NCBI GenBank assembly: GCA_023391815.1
Contig: JAEWAF010000105.1
Span: 146,983-210,982 of the forward strand
Direction of reading: 5' to 3'
DNA length: 64,000 nt
From: Pseudomonadota bacterium
GTDB lineage: Bacteria; Pseudomonadota; Gammaproteobacteria; Steroidobacterales; Steroidobacteraceae
A program made the position numbers and the translations under genes. Positions 39,784 to 49,220 of the stretch are shown piece by piece (positions within the stretch are counted from its first letter, which is position 1; every line of letters begins with the position of its first letter). The notes under the pieces are model-generated. The model made no database searches. It was not told where the DNA came from and worked only from the letters and a program-made list of their open reading frames with translations.

Positions 39784-42426
39784 TTATGCCGGCAGCGTGA
39801 AGCCGTGCTGGCGGATGAGTCGCGTACAGGCGGCGACCAGGTGTTCGTCGTAACGTTTGCCCGCGCCGCGATTGATTTCTTCGAGCGCCGCGTCCATGCC
39901 GGCGGCCGGCCGGTAGGGTCGTGGCGAGCACATCGCTTCGATCGTATCGGCGATCGCGAGGATGCGCGCTTCCAACATGATTTCTTCGCCCTTCAAGCCG
40001 CGCGGATAACCGCTGCCGTCGCAACGTTCGTGAGACTGATAGATGATGTCGGCGACCGGCGCGCCCAGGTCGATATCCGCGAGCAACTGGCAACCTTCTT
40101 CGACGTGCGTGCGCATCAGCGCCGTTTCGGCTTCGGTCAGCGGCGCGGGCTTGCTGAGAATGGAAGCCGGCACCGCGACGTTGCCGATGTCATGTAACAG
40201 AGCTGCAACACGCAAGCCGTGCTGACGTTCGCCGTCGAGGCCCGCTTCGCGCCCGATCGCCACCGCCAGCGCAGCCAGCCGTCGTGACGAACCGGCCGTG
40301 TACGGATCGTGCCGCTCGCTCATACGGACGAACGAATCGATCATGCCTTGAAGCGCCACATCGGTTCGTTGGAGCGCACTCAGCGTGACGACGTGCGCAC
40401 GCTTCGAGTGCAACACACGCCACACTCCTTCGGCCAACGCAGCGAGCACGCGCTGATCGTCGTCGCCGTAGTTCGTGTCGCGATTGCCCACGCCGAGCAC
40501 GGCGACCACTTCGTCACCGGACAGCATGGGCACGGCCATGAAACGCGTCAGATCCGGCAGGCCGTCGTTCTGGGGTTTGCGGGCGACGTCATTGGTCCAG
40601 GTCGCGTGCTTACCGCGGACGCATTCGCTGAGCATCATCGCGCGGCCAACGGCCTGCGGCTCCGAATCGGCCATCACCACTTGCGGCCGGCTGCCATCGC
40701 GCCAGGCGGCGAGCGTCATGGTCTTGTGGGTGTTATCGACGAAATACAGATAGGCCAGCGGACTGCGGGTCGATTCGAGCGCCTGCTCGATCACCCGCCG
40801 CACGATCGCGGATTCGTCGAACGAGTCGGCGTGCTTGAACAGCTCGACCAGGAACTCCGTTTGTCGCTGGAACAAGCGGTTCAGGACCAGATCGCGACGG
40901 CGCTGAGCGATATCTCGAATCAGCACGATGCTGTCGCCGCGCGTGTTCTCGAGCAGCCCGACGCTCACTTCGACGTCGAACACCGAGCCGTCCTTCCGGC
41001 GATGTTTGGTCTCGTAACGACCGCCACCGCGGACGCGGCCCAGCTGCAATCGCATGGTCGTCTCGCCGGAGGTGAGATCCTCGATATCGGCGGCGTTCAT
41101 TCCCAACAGCTCTTCCTTGCTGTAACCCGACATGCGGCAGTAGGTCGCGTTCACGTCCTGGATCTGACCGTCGCTGCCGAGCAGCCAGGAGCCATCGGCC
41201 GCCTGGTCCAGCAATGCATTGCCGGTTTTCGCCTGTTCGTGCAGTTGCCGCTCGGTCTCCAGTCGTTCGGTCAGATCGAACGCGGCGACCAGATCGGCAT
41301 TGCGACCGTCGAACTCGATCTGTTGCGACGAGATCGATAGCGCGAGCGCGCGGCCATCCTTGCGCTGATGCATGCGGACCGACGAGTCACGCGAATCGGC
41401 ACCCGACATCTCCAACGCCGCTGCTTTCAAGCCTAGGAATTCGGCTCGCGAATAACCATACATCGCCAGCGCCGCGTCGTTGACCGCGATAAAGCCACCG
41501 GTGGCGTGATCGGCGATCCACATCGGCTGTGGATTGTTTTCGAACACGCGACGGAAGCGCGCTTCGCCGGCCGCCAGTCGCTGATTGCTCGCTTCGAGCT
41601 CGCTCACTTGCGAACGCAGCCGCGCATGACCCTGTGTCGCCCGCTCCAATGCCTCGGCGTGAGCCTGCGCCTGCTGAGATTTTTCCAGCGCTTCGACCTG
41701 CAGTCGCTCGGCCCGCTCGACCGCTTCGGCCTGTGCGCGCTGTGCTTTTTCCAGAGCTTCGGCTTGAGCGGCCTGGGCGCGTTGCATGCGCTCCAAGGCT
41801 TCAGCCTGCGCGGCTTGCAGACGCTGCGCCTTGTCCAGCTCCGCCGCTTGAGCGGCCTGCTGACGTTGCGCGGCCTGCGCCCTTTCCTGCGCTTCGGCCT
41901 GAGTTTTTTCGAGCACGGCGAAACGCTGCATGGCTGCCGTGTCGAGCATGTTCATCGGACGCGTATTGCCACTCGCGCCGTTACCGTGACCGTTCGCGGA
42001 CGCGCCGCCGCTTCCATTGAGATTGGCATTGGGATTGGCGCGCGCACCGTTCACATGACCCGGCGGCAGCAGCTCATCGAGCGCGGTCAGCAGTTTTTCG
42101 GGCGGCGTCGAGCGCGACAGAAAGCGTTCCGCGCCCAGCTCGAGCGCGAAACGTTCGTACTTCGGATCGTCATGTCGACGCGTATAGAACAGGAACGGAA
42201 TGCTCTGCAGCCGTTCGTCCTGCTTCCATTTGCGGCACAGGGCGAAGCCATCCATGCGGGGCAGGACGATGTCCGAGACAATGGCCTGCGGCGCCTCGCG
42301 ACGCGCGACGTCCAATGCCGCGAGCCCGTTGGCAGACTTCAGAACCCGATGACCGCGACCCGACAGCAGAGTCTCGAGCGCGCTTTGCTCGGACTCGCGC
42401 TCGAATGCGATCAGGATGACACCCAT
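39784..42426 (-). CDS. Receiver-PAS-PAS-GAF-HD-GYP protein, predicted c-di-GMP phosphodiesterase
   Basis: 880 residues. The receiver domain (1-120) has acceptor VSDIVLPRMDG; its usual lysine position reads LSRS. A long coiled coil of QAEALE/RAQ repeats spans about 165-275. Two PAS domains (about 285-530) are followed by a GAF domain (about 550-690). The C-terminal HD-GYP domain (about 690-870) has LHDIGNVAVP and SHERCDGSGYPRGL, so both the HD and GYP signatures are present. HD-GYP enzymes hydrolyse c-di-GMP to GMP. It lies immediately upstream of the riboswitch-controlled genes on the same strand, suggesting it sets the local c-di-GMP signal. ATG 42426. Confidence 0.9.
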   Translation of the reverse strand: MGVILIAFERESEQSALETLLSGRGHRVLKSANGLAALDVARREAPQAIVSDIVLPRMDGFALCRKWKQDERLQSIPFLFYTRRHDDPKYERFALELGAERFLSRSTPPEKLLTALDELLPPGHVNGARANPNANLNGSGGASANGHGNGASGNTRPMNMLDTAAMQRFAVLEKTQAEAQERAQAAQRQQAAQAAELDKAQRLQAAQAEALERMQRAQAAQAEALEKAQRAQAEAVERAERLQVEALEKSQQAQAHAEALERATQGHARLRSQVSELEASNQRLAAGEARFRRVFENNPQPMWIADHATGGFIAVNDAALAMYGYSRAEFLGLKAAALEMSGADSRDSSVRMHQRKDGRALALSISSQQIEFDGRNADLVAAFDLTERLETERQLHEQAKTGNALLDQAADGSWLLGSDGQIQDVNATYCRMSGYSKEELLGMNAADIEDLTSGETTMRLQLGRVRGGGRYETKHRRKDGSVFDVEVSVGLLENTRGDSIVLIRDIAQRRRDLVLNRLFQRQTEFLVELFKHADSFDESAIVRRVIEQALESTRSPLAYLYFVDNTHKTMTLAAWRDGSRPQVVMADSEPQAVGRAMMLSECVRGKHATWTNDVARKPQNDGLPDLTRFMAVPMLSGDEVVAVLGVGNRDTNYGDDDQRVLAALAEGVWRVLHSKRAHVVTLSALQRTDVALQGMIDSFVRMSERHDPYTAGSSRRLAALAVAIGREAGLDGERQHGLRVAALLHDIGNVAVPASILSKPAPLTEAETALMRTHVEEGCQLLADIDLGAPVADIIYQSHERCDGSGYPRGLKGEEIMLEARILAIADTIEAMCSPRPYRPAAGMDAALEEINRGAGKRYDEHLVAACTRLIRQHGFTLPA

Positions 42427-42581
42427 GCCTAGTCTCCCGGCGCGAGCGCGCCAGCCTCTCAATACAGTCCTTCGGAGCCCCCGAAGTATGCCCGGCGGCC
42501 CGGAGGATTAGCACGATTAGGGGGAACTCTGAGCCGCAAAGGGAGACGCAGTCGACATTCCGCGAACCGCCAACCGCTTCT

Positions 42582-43016
42582 TCACGGGCCGGCGCGATTG
42601 ATACGAGTCCAGTACTGGCCGAGCAGTGACACCTGGTCGGTGAACTGTTTGAAATCCACCGGCTTCACGATATAGCTGTTGGCGTGCGCCTCGTAGCTGC
42701 GCATCATGTCCGACTCCTGGTCGGAGGACGACATGATCACGATCGGCGTCGAGCGCGTCTTGGGATCGGCCTTGATCTGCGCCAGCACGTCCAGCCCGTC
42801 GATCTTGGGCATGTGCAGGTCGAGCAGCATCAACTTCGGATTGCCCGACAGCCTCTGCGCATAGACGCCCTGGCGGAACACATAGTGCAAGGCCGCCTCG
42901 CCGTCCTGAACCCACACCACTTGCTGCGAGACCCCGCCGATCTCCAGCGCCCGAATCGTCAGCTCCGCATCGGTCGGATTGTCATCCGCCAGCAGAATGT
43001 AGCCCGTGTGGCTCAT
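42582..43016 (-). CDS. Single-domain response regulator (Rcp1-like)
   Basis: 144 residues. The receiver has acid pair LLADDNPTD, acceptor LLLDLHMPKIDG, IVIMSSS and IVKPVDF. The inserted loop between alpha1 and beta2 and the DLHMPKIDG core are typical of the Rcp1/bacteriophytochrome-partner branch. It overlaps the oligopeptidase B stop by 4 bases (ATGA). It probably partners a hybrid or orphan kinase elsewhere; the HD-GYP gene downstream is a possible functional neighbour. Confidence 0.88.
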   Translation of the reverse strand: MSHTGYILLADDNPTDAELTIRALEIGGVSQQVVWVQDGEAALHYVFRQGVYAQRLSGNPKLMLLDLHMPKIDGLDVLAQIKADPKTRSTPIVIMSSSDQESDMMRSYEAHANSYIVKPVDFKQFTDQVSLLGQYWTRINRAGP

Positions 43017-45064
43017 GGCGCCTCTCCGATATCGGCGCCTTCCGCCAGAGCGATCACGAATCCGTATTCTCGCGCCACTTCGCGCATGTGCTCATATCTC
43101 CCCGACTTGCCGCCGTGACCCGCTTCGAGGTTCACGTGCAACAGCAACGCGCGGCTGCCGGTATTGTGCCGTCTCAACTTGGCGACCCATTTGGCGGGCT
43201 CGTAGTACTGCACCTGACTGTCCCACAGTCCCGTGGTGACCAGCATCGCTGGGTAAGGCTGGTGGCGAATGTTGTCGTAGGGCGAATAGGAAAGCATATA
43301 GGCGTAGGCGTCGGCTTCGTTCGGGTTGCCCCACTCGTCATACTCGAGCGTGGTCAAGGGAATACTGGTATCGAGCATGGTGGTGACGATGTCGACGAAC
43401 GGCACGTGCGCCACCAGCGCGGCATACCGATCGGCCGCGACGTTGGCGATCACGCCCATCAGCAGTCCACCGGCGCTGCCGCCGGCCGCGAATACTTTGT
43501 CTCGGGCACAGTAGCCGCGCGCTACCAGGTGATCGGTCACATCGACGAAATCGTTGAAGGTGTTCCATTTTTGTTCCAGACGTCCGGCGTCGTACCAGCG
43601 CCGGCCGAGCTCCTGACCGCCACGAATATGCGCCATCGCATACACGAAGCCGCGATCGAGCAACGACAGCCGCGAGGAGCTGAACGCCGGCTCCATGCTC
43701 AGCCCGTACGAGCCGTAGCCGTATTGATACAACGGCGCCGTGCCGTTCAGCGGCGTGCCTTTGCGATACACGATCGAGACCGGTATGAGCTCGCCGTCGC
43801 GAGCCGGTGCCCAGACGAACTCGCTGACGTAGTTTGCTGGATCGAAATCGCCGAGCACCGGTTCACGTTTCAACACGACCCGCGAGCCGTCGGCAAGATC
43901 GTATTCATACGTGGTACCCGGCGTGGTGAGCGAGGTATAGACGTAACGTAACTTGGTGCTGTCGAGCTCTGGATTGGAGCCGAGCGCCATGGTGTACGTC
44001 GGATCGTCCGCGGTCAGATGAAACGGCGCTTCGCCCCAGCGCTGCACGCGGATCTTCATCAAGCCGCGGGACCGCTCGCTGACCGCGACGAACTCGCGGA
44101 ACAATTCGAAGTCCTGAATGAACACTTCCGGGTCGTGCGCGATCACGTCACGCCAGCGCGCGCGATCGGCGGCCTGTTCGACCGGCACCTCGACGATACG
44201 GAAGTTCAGCGCCTGCCAGTTGGTGCGGAGGATGAAGCGCTCGTCGAGATGATCGAGCTGATATTCGTGATCTTCCTCGCGCGGCACGACCACTTTGAAA
44301 TCGAACGTCAGATCGTCGGTGCGCGTATACCGCCACTCCGAAGACGTGGTGCTCTCGGAGGCGATCAACAGATAACGTTCCGACTTGCTGCGCTCGACGG
44401 TGAGATCGAAGCTCTCGTCGGGCTCTTCATAGATGAGCGCGTCGGCGCCGGTGTCGCCGATGCGATGGCTGCGAATGCGCCGACCGAGCAGCGTCACCGG
44501 ATCTTTTTCCACATATAGCAAGGTGCGGTTGTCGTCGGCCCAGGCGATACCGCCGTCGACGTTCTCGATCACGTCCGGCAACAACGTGCCGGTCGCGAGG
44601 TCCTTGATTCTGAGCCGGTACTGCCGGCGCCCCACGACGTCCTCGGTGTACGCCAGCAGGCGGTTGTCGGGACTGATCTCATATCCGCCCAATTGATAGA
44701 ACGACAGGCCGGAGGCGAGCGCGTTGCCGTCGAGCAGAATTTCGTCCTCGGCGAGCGGCGCGTCCTTGGGGGTGTCCGCCCGGCGCACCACGATGGGATA
44801 TTCCTGGCCGGTCGCGAAACGGATCGAATACCAGTAACCGCGATAGCGCACCGGCACGGTCGAGTCGTCCTGCTTCAGCCGCGCGACGATCTCCGTATAG
44901 AGCTCATCGATCAGCGGCTGAATCGGCGCCAGCTGCGCCTCGGTGTATTGATTCTCCGCCTTGAGATAGCTCAGGACTTCCGGATCGGTGCGCGTGTCGT
45001 CGCGCAGCCAGTAATAAACGTCGTCGCGTGCGCCATTGGGAGAGGCGACACGATGTGATCGCAT
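43013..45064 (-). CDS. ptrB: Oligopeptidase B (S9A prolyl-oligopeptidase family)
   Basis: About 683 residues. An N-terminal beta-propeller (starting DDVYYWLRDDTRTDPEV, the family opening) is followed by a C-terminal alpha/beta hydrolase with nucleophile GGSAGGLLMG, the catalytic aspartate region near LWDSQVQYYEPAKWV, and histidine in NLEAGHGG. It cleaves after basic residues in short peptides. The start is uncertain: ATG 45064 is given, but the conserved PPLA upstream suggests translation may begin further 5' (GTG 45088 or TTG 45166), none with a clear ribosome site. Confidence 0.88.
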   Translation of the reverse strand: MRSHRVASPNGARDDVYYWLRDDTRTDPEVLSYLKAENQYTEAQLAPIQPLIDELYTEIVARLKQDDSTVPVRYRGYWYSIRFATGQEYPIVVRRADTPKDAPLAEDEILLDGNALASGLSFYQLGGYEISPDNRLLAYTEDVVGRRQYRLRIKDLATGTLLPDVIENVDGGIAWADDNRTLLYVEKDPVTLLGRRIRSHRIGDTGADALIYEEPDESFDLTVERSKSERYLLIASESTTSSEWRYTRTDDLTFDFKVVVPREEDHEYQLDHLDERFILRTNWQALNFRIVEVPVEQAADRARWRDVIAHDPEVFIQDFELFREFVAVSERSRGLMKIRVQRWGEAPFHLTADDPTYTMALGSNPELDSTKLRYVYTSLTTPGTTYEYDLADGSRVVLKREPVLGDFDPANYVSEFVWAPARDGELIPVSIVYRKGTPLNGTAPLYQYGYGSYGLSMEPAFSSSRLSLLDRGFVYAMAHIRGGQELGRRWYDAGRLEQKWNTFNDFVDVTDHLVARGYCARDKVFAAGGSAGGLLMGVIANVAADRYAALVAHVPFVDIVTTMLDTSIPLTTLEYDEWGNPNEADAYAYMLSYSPYDNIRHQPYPAMLVTTGLWDSQVQYYEPAKWVAKLRRHNTGSRALLLHVNLEAGHGGKSGRYEHMREVAREYGFVIALAEGADIGEAP

Positions 45065-45466
45065 CGATGCGAGCGGCGGTTTGGACACGAGTGCTGGATA
45101 CGAAAAATGGCTGAACGAAAAACGGTTGACTGAACGGATCGTGCAGTGCCGGCGGCGGCGTGGCAACTGTGGTCCTCATCCAATCCCCTATTCGCGCCTG
45201 CAATCACGCCGCGTAGCCACTTGCCAACAACTTTGCCGCTGGCAGGGAACCCGCAAAGGGGTAGGATCACGCCCGCCGCCCGAACCGGATCAGCGGCATC
45301 GTACAGGGCATCGAAGCGGGGGCGGCATAGGACATTGACTGAACGGCGCATGGCAATTTTGCGCGGCAGTTCACGCGAGCGAGCCGGAAAAGACAGATAC
45401 AGTTCTCAGCTGTTCCATCTTGCATAAGTAGTATTACGCGACAAGCAAAACCCCCAGGAGGGGTCT
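45065..45466. other. Divergent promoter region
   Basis: Between oligopeptidase B and the second receiver-TonB gene. Part may belong to the oligopeptidase N-terminus. No gene of its own is supported. The downstream end carries a strong ribosome-binding site, AGGAGGGG, shortly before the ATG at 45467. Confidence 0.5.
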
Positions 45467-47512
45467 ATGGCCAACGCGCAACACAGCCGTTCGACTGGAC
45501 ACGGAAATACTCAGGACGAGGTCAACTTGGAGATCGACGATTCACAAGCCCTGCGGCAACTCGAAGAAGGCACGTCGCCCCCGATCCTGGTCCTGAGCCG
45601 TGACGCCAACTTGGTCGAAACGGTCAAAAAGGCCGCGCCGCGCGGCGTTTCGGTCGCGTTCGCGCCGGATCTGGATCATGTCGCGGAGAAGCTTTCCAAC
45701 CTGAAGCCGGGCGTGCTGGTCGCGGACACCGCGAGCACCGCCGACGTGGCTTCGATGGTCGCGCAGCTGACTCAGCATTTCCCTGAATTGGTCGTGGTGG
45801 TAGCCGGCAAGCGCGAGGACAGCTCCTCGTTGATGCAGCTCACCGCCGCGGGTCGGATCTTCCGATTCCTGCTCACGCCGTTGTCACATGGCCAGACGCG
45901 CCTCGCGCTGGAAGCGGCGGTGAAACAGCATCTGGATCTGTCGGCCGCCGGCCAGCGCCTGAGCACGGGCGGTGCGGCTGGAGAAGGCGGCAGCAAAAAT
46001 TACGTGATGACCTATGGCGCGCTCGCCGCGGGCCTGCTGGTCGTCATCGGCGGTATCTGGTTCGGCGTCAGCCGTTTCACTGGCGAGCCCGAAGTACCGC
46101 CGGTCGTGAATACGCCGGCCGCGACGGGCGCCCAGCAGCCGGGCGTCCCGGAACGTCCGGACCCGGTCAAAGCCGAGCTCGCGCTCGCCAAGGACGCGTT
46201 CAATCAGAACAAGTTCATCGAGCCCCAGGGCGAGAGCGCGCTGGATCTGTATCGAAGCGCGCTGGCGCTGGATCCGAACAGCCAGGAGGCGAAGGACGGT
46301 ATTCGCTCCGTGGTGGACAAGATCCTGGAGCGCGCCGAAGCCGCGCTGCTCGCCGAGCGTTTGGAAGAGGCCATTCGCACGATCGAAACCGCGCGCGATA
46401 TCGATTCGGCGCATCCGCGCCTGGCGTTCCTGGATACCCAGGTCGCGCGCGAACGTGAACGTTTGAAACTGTCGCAGGCTCAGGAAGTCGGCAACCGCGT
46501 GCGTGCGCTGGTCAACAGCGCGAACGATCGCATGGCCAACGGCCGCCTGCTGACACCGACCAATGGCAGCGCGAAGGATGCGCTGCTGGAAGCGCGCCGT
46601 CTGGATCCGACCGATCCGACTGTCCTGACGACCATTCGTGAGTTCAGCGCGCAGCTGACCGAAGAAGCGCGCAAAGCGCTCGCTAGCGGCAATGTCGAAG
46701 CCGCCACTGCATATGTGCAAGGTGCGCGTCAGATGGGCTCCGCGGGTAGCGCACTGGCCGCGGTCGAACGTTCGCTCGCCGAAGCGACGCGTGCTGCCGC
46801 TCCGGGCGCTGGTCCGAACGTCGCGCCGGGCACTCCGGTACAGAACGCTGGCACGCGCCGTCCCGCCACGGGCGCGCCGGCCGCTGGCGCGGGCCCGAAC
46901 ATCGACACGATGGTCGCCGACGTTCGTACGCGTCTGACCGAAGGCAAGCTGATCGATCCGCCGGGCGACAGCGCGCGCGATCTGCTGGCGAACCTGCGGA
47001 CTGCCGCGCCGAATCGTCCGGAAGTGGATGAGTTATCGCGCACGCTCTCGCAACGTCTGCTCGACTCCGGTCGCCAGGCGATGAACGCGAAGGCGTTCGA
47101 TCGTTCCGCGCAGCTGATCGCCGCCGCGAAGGATGTCGGCCAACGTTTCAACGGCGCGGCCATCTCGCAGGCCGAAGCCGATCTCACCTCGGCGCGCGAA
47201 GCGAACTTGCAGCAGACGAACGTGGTGTCCGCCGCTTCGCTGAAGCGCGTTCGCATGGTGTCGCCGTCGTATCCGGATGCAGCTCGTAAGCGCGGCATCG
47301 AAGGTTGGGTCGAGCTTGCCTTCACCGTGCAGACCAACGGCACGGTCGATCAGGTCGAAGTGCGTAATGCCAGCCCGGCCGACGTGTTCGACGACGCGGC
47401 CATCCGCGCCGTGCGTCAGTGGCGCTTCGAGCCCGTCGAGCGCAATGGCGAGAAAGTTGAACAGCGCGCCATGGTGCGTCTGAAGTTCTCGCAACAGACC
47501 GCGCAGAACTAA
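45467..47512 (+). CDS. Receiver-like / single-TM / TonB C-terminal hybrid protein (copy 2)
   Basis: 681 residues. The receiver-like domain is at 38-155, with D87 (GVLVADTAS) at the acceptor position but threonine (T137, LLTPLS) in place of the conserved lysine and no N-terminal acid pair; it is a degenerate receiver. TM at about 182-203. The periplasmic part holds repeated helical units, including two EPQGESALDL/DPPGDSARDL-like motifs and an AAPGAGP-rich linker. The TonB C-terminal domain (about 590-675) has SPSYPDAARKRGIEGWVELA and QWRFEPV. It shares the architecture and the C-terminal ASLKRVR lead-in with copy 1. A strong AGGAGG precedes the ATG. It is a single-gene unit closed by a terminator. 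Confidence 0.82.
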   Translation: MANAQHSRSTGHGNTQDEVNLEIDDSQALRQLEEGTSPPILVLSRDANLVETVKKAAPRGVSVAFAPDLDHVAEKLSNLKPGVLVADTASTADVASMVAQLTQHFPELVVVVAGKREDSSSLMQLTAAGRIFRFLLTPLSHGQTRLALEAAVKQHLDLSAAGQRLSTGGAAGEGGSKNYVMTYGALAAGLLVVIGGIWFGVSRFTGEPEVPPVVNTPAATGAQQPGVPERPDPVKAELALAKDAFNQNKFIEPQGESALDLYRSALALDPNSQEAKDGIRSVVDKILERAEAALLAERLEEAIRTIETARDIDSAHPRLAFLDTQVARERERLKLSQAQEVGNRVRALVNSANDRMANGRLLTPTNGSAKDALLEARRLDPTDPTVLTTIREFSAQLTEEARKALASGNVEAATAYVQGARQMGSAGSALAAVERSLAEATRAAAPGAGPNVAPGTPVQNAGTRRPATGAPAAGAGPNIDTMVADVRTRLTEGKLIDPPGDSARDLLANLRTAAPNRPEVDELSRTLSQRLLDSGRQAMNAKAFDRSAQLIAAAKDVGQRFNGAAISQAEADLTSAREANLQQTNVVSAASLKRVRMVSPSYPDAARKRGIEGWVELAFTVQTNGTVDQVEVRNASPADVFDDAAIRAVRQWRFEPVERNGEKVEQRAMVRLKFSQQTAQN

Positions 47513-47541
47513 CGAAACGCCCTAAACGCAGACTCAACGAA

Positions 47542-47569
47542 GGCGGCCCCGACGGGCCGCCTTTTTTGT
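47542..47569 (+). terminator. Rho-independent terminator after receiver-TonB copy 2
   Basis: Stem GGCGGCCC / GGGCCGCC (47542-47549 with 47554-47561), loop CGAC, followed by TTTTTTGTTT. A strong plus-strand terminator. Confidence 0.9.
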
Positions 47570-47687
47570 TTGCAAGCTCCGACCGGTCCTGCCCGGCGCT
47601 GCCTGGACCACGTCGTGTCGGCTTCAGACCGGATGACGTGGCCGCGCGTTGACGCTACGCTGCGCGTCCTTTTTTTGGCCCGGCGCC

Positions 47688-49127
47688 ATGGATACCGCAC
47701 TCCCCAGCATCACTTCGCCGACTTCGTCCTTGCCCGCTCAGCGGCTGGACGCATCGGGTCGTGCGCATGTGGATGTGAAAGCAATCGTCGCGCTCGCCGT
47801 GCCGTTTGCCGCGAACAGCGCGATTCAAGCGATCCTGAATCTCACCGACACGTGGTTCATCGGTCGCCTCTCCACCAGCGCGCTCGCCGCCATCGCCGCG
47901 ATTCACTGGCCGGTGATCGCTTGCATCGCTTTGTTCGGTGGCGTCGGCCTCGCGGGACAAACATTGGTGGCGCAGTCCTTCGGTGGACGACGTCTCAAAC
48001 GTGCCTCGCAGGCGGGCTGGATCTCGATGTGGGCGGCACTGCTGGTCGCGCCGTTGTTCTGGCTCATCGCGATGAATGGCAACGCCGTGCTCGATCCGTT
48101 CGGCCTCGCGCCCGACGTGCAAGCACTGGCCGTGCAGTTCTGGCAGCCGCGGATGTTCGGCGCGCCGCTGGGCGTCGCGTTGTGGGGCATGCTCGGATTC
48201 TTCAACGGCATCGGTCGGCCGAAGATTTCTTTCATGGTCGACGCACTGGTCTGTATCAGCAACGCCTGTTTCGCGCAGTTGTTTATTTTCGAGTGGGGCT
48301 GGGGCATCGCCGGCGGCGCGTGGGCCACGAACTGCGCACAGGGTTTGGGCTTGCTGGTGGGTCTGGGGATATTCCTCGGCCCGAAGATGCATGGCGCGTT
48401 TCATTCGCGACTGATGTGGCGGCCGCGACTTCACAAGATCGCCGCGCAATGGAAGCTCGGCATGCCGATGGGAATGCTGATCGCGGCCGATGTGCTCGGC
48501 TTCGCGATGTTTCAACTCATGCAAGTGCATCTGAGCACCGTGGACGGCGCGGCGACTCAGATCGTCATGATGCTGACCTCGATCTCGTTCATGCCGGCCA
48601 TCGGCATCGCCATGGCGGGCACCACGCTGGTCGGTCAATCGATCGGCATGGGCGATCGCGGCTGGGCGCGGCGTATCGGCAACAGCATCATCGTGATGTG
48701 CATGACCTATATGGGAACGATCGGGCTGTTGCTCGGGTTGGTCGCACCGTGGTTGATCCCGACGTTCGTCGCCGATAACGATCCGCAGGCGCTCGCAGTG
48801 ATTCAGCTGGGCGCGACGCTCATGTGGGTGGCCGCGGCTTATCAGCTGTTCGACGGCCTGAACTTCGCCTGCTCCTTCAGCCTGCGTGGCGCGGGCGACG
48901 CGACGGTGCCAGCGATCTGCGTGCTGGTGCTGTCGTGGCTGATCTTCGTGCCGCTGGCACACATGCTGTCGTTCAAGCCTGGCGGCGGCTGGATCGAAGG
49001 GCTTCCGCAGTTCGGCCTGGGCGCACTCGGCGGCTGGCTCGCGGCGCTCACCTACATCGTGCTGATCTCGGCGGTGCTGTTGCTCCGCTGGCGCTCGGGC
49101 GCGTGGGAAAAGATCCGGCTTCGCTGA
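47688..49127 (+). CDS. MATE-family multidrug/cation exporter
   Basis: 479 residues, 12 predicted helices in two MatE repeats. The N-terminal stretch LAVPFAANSAIQAILNLTDTWFIGRLS matches the MATE opening, and the second repeat begins near LGMPMGMLIAADVLGFAMF. It couples Na+ or H+ entry to drug or metabolite efflux. ATG 47688 is chosen; upstream in-frame codons are out of family. It stands alone behind the terminator of the preceding gene. Confidence 0.88.
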   Translation: MDTALPSITSPTSSLPAQRLDASGRAHVDVKAIVALAVPFAANSAIQAILNLTDTWFIGRLSTSALAAIAAIHWPVIACIALFGGVGLAGQTLVAQSFGGRRLKRASQAGWISMWAALLVAPLFWLIAMNGNAVLDPFGLAPDVQALAVQFWQPRMFGAPLGVALWGMLGFFNGIGRPKISFMVDALVCISNACFAQLFIFEWGWGIAGGAWATNCAQGLGLLVGLGIFLGPKMHGAFHSRLMWRPRLHKIAAQWKLGMPMGMLIAADVLGFAMFQLMQVHLSTVDGAATQIVMMLTSISFMPAIGIAMAGTTLVGQSIGMGDRGWARRIGNSIIVMCMTYMGTIGLLLGLVAPWLIPTFVADNDPQALAVIQLGATLMWVAAAYQLFDGLNFACSFSLRGAGDATVPAICVLVLSWLIFVPLAHMLSFKPGGGWIEGLPQFGLGALGGWLAALTYIVLISAVLLLRWRSGAWEKIRLR

Positions 49128-49220
49128 CGACCGCTCAACCTGACTTGACCGTAAGGTAACCCCGCCGCGCATCGTGCGATGCTATGGTGCTTCCGATCGC
49201 AGATTCATTGGGTACACGCG

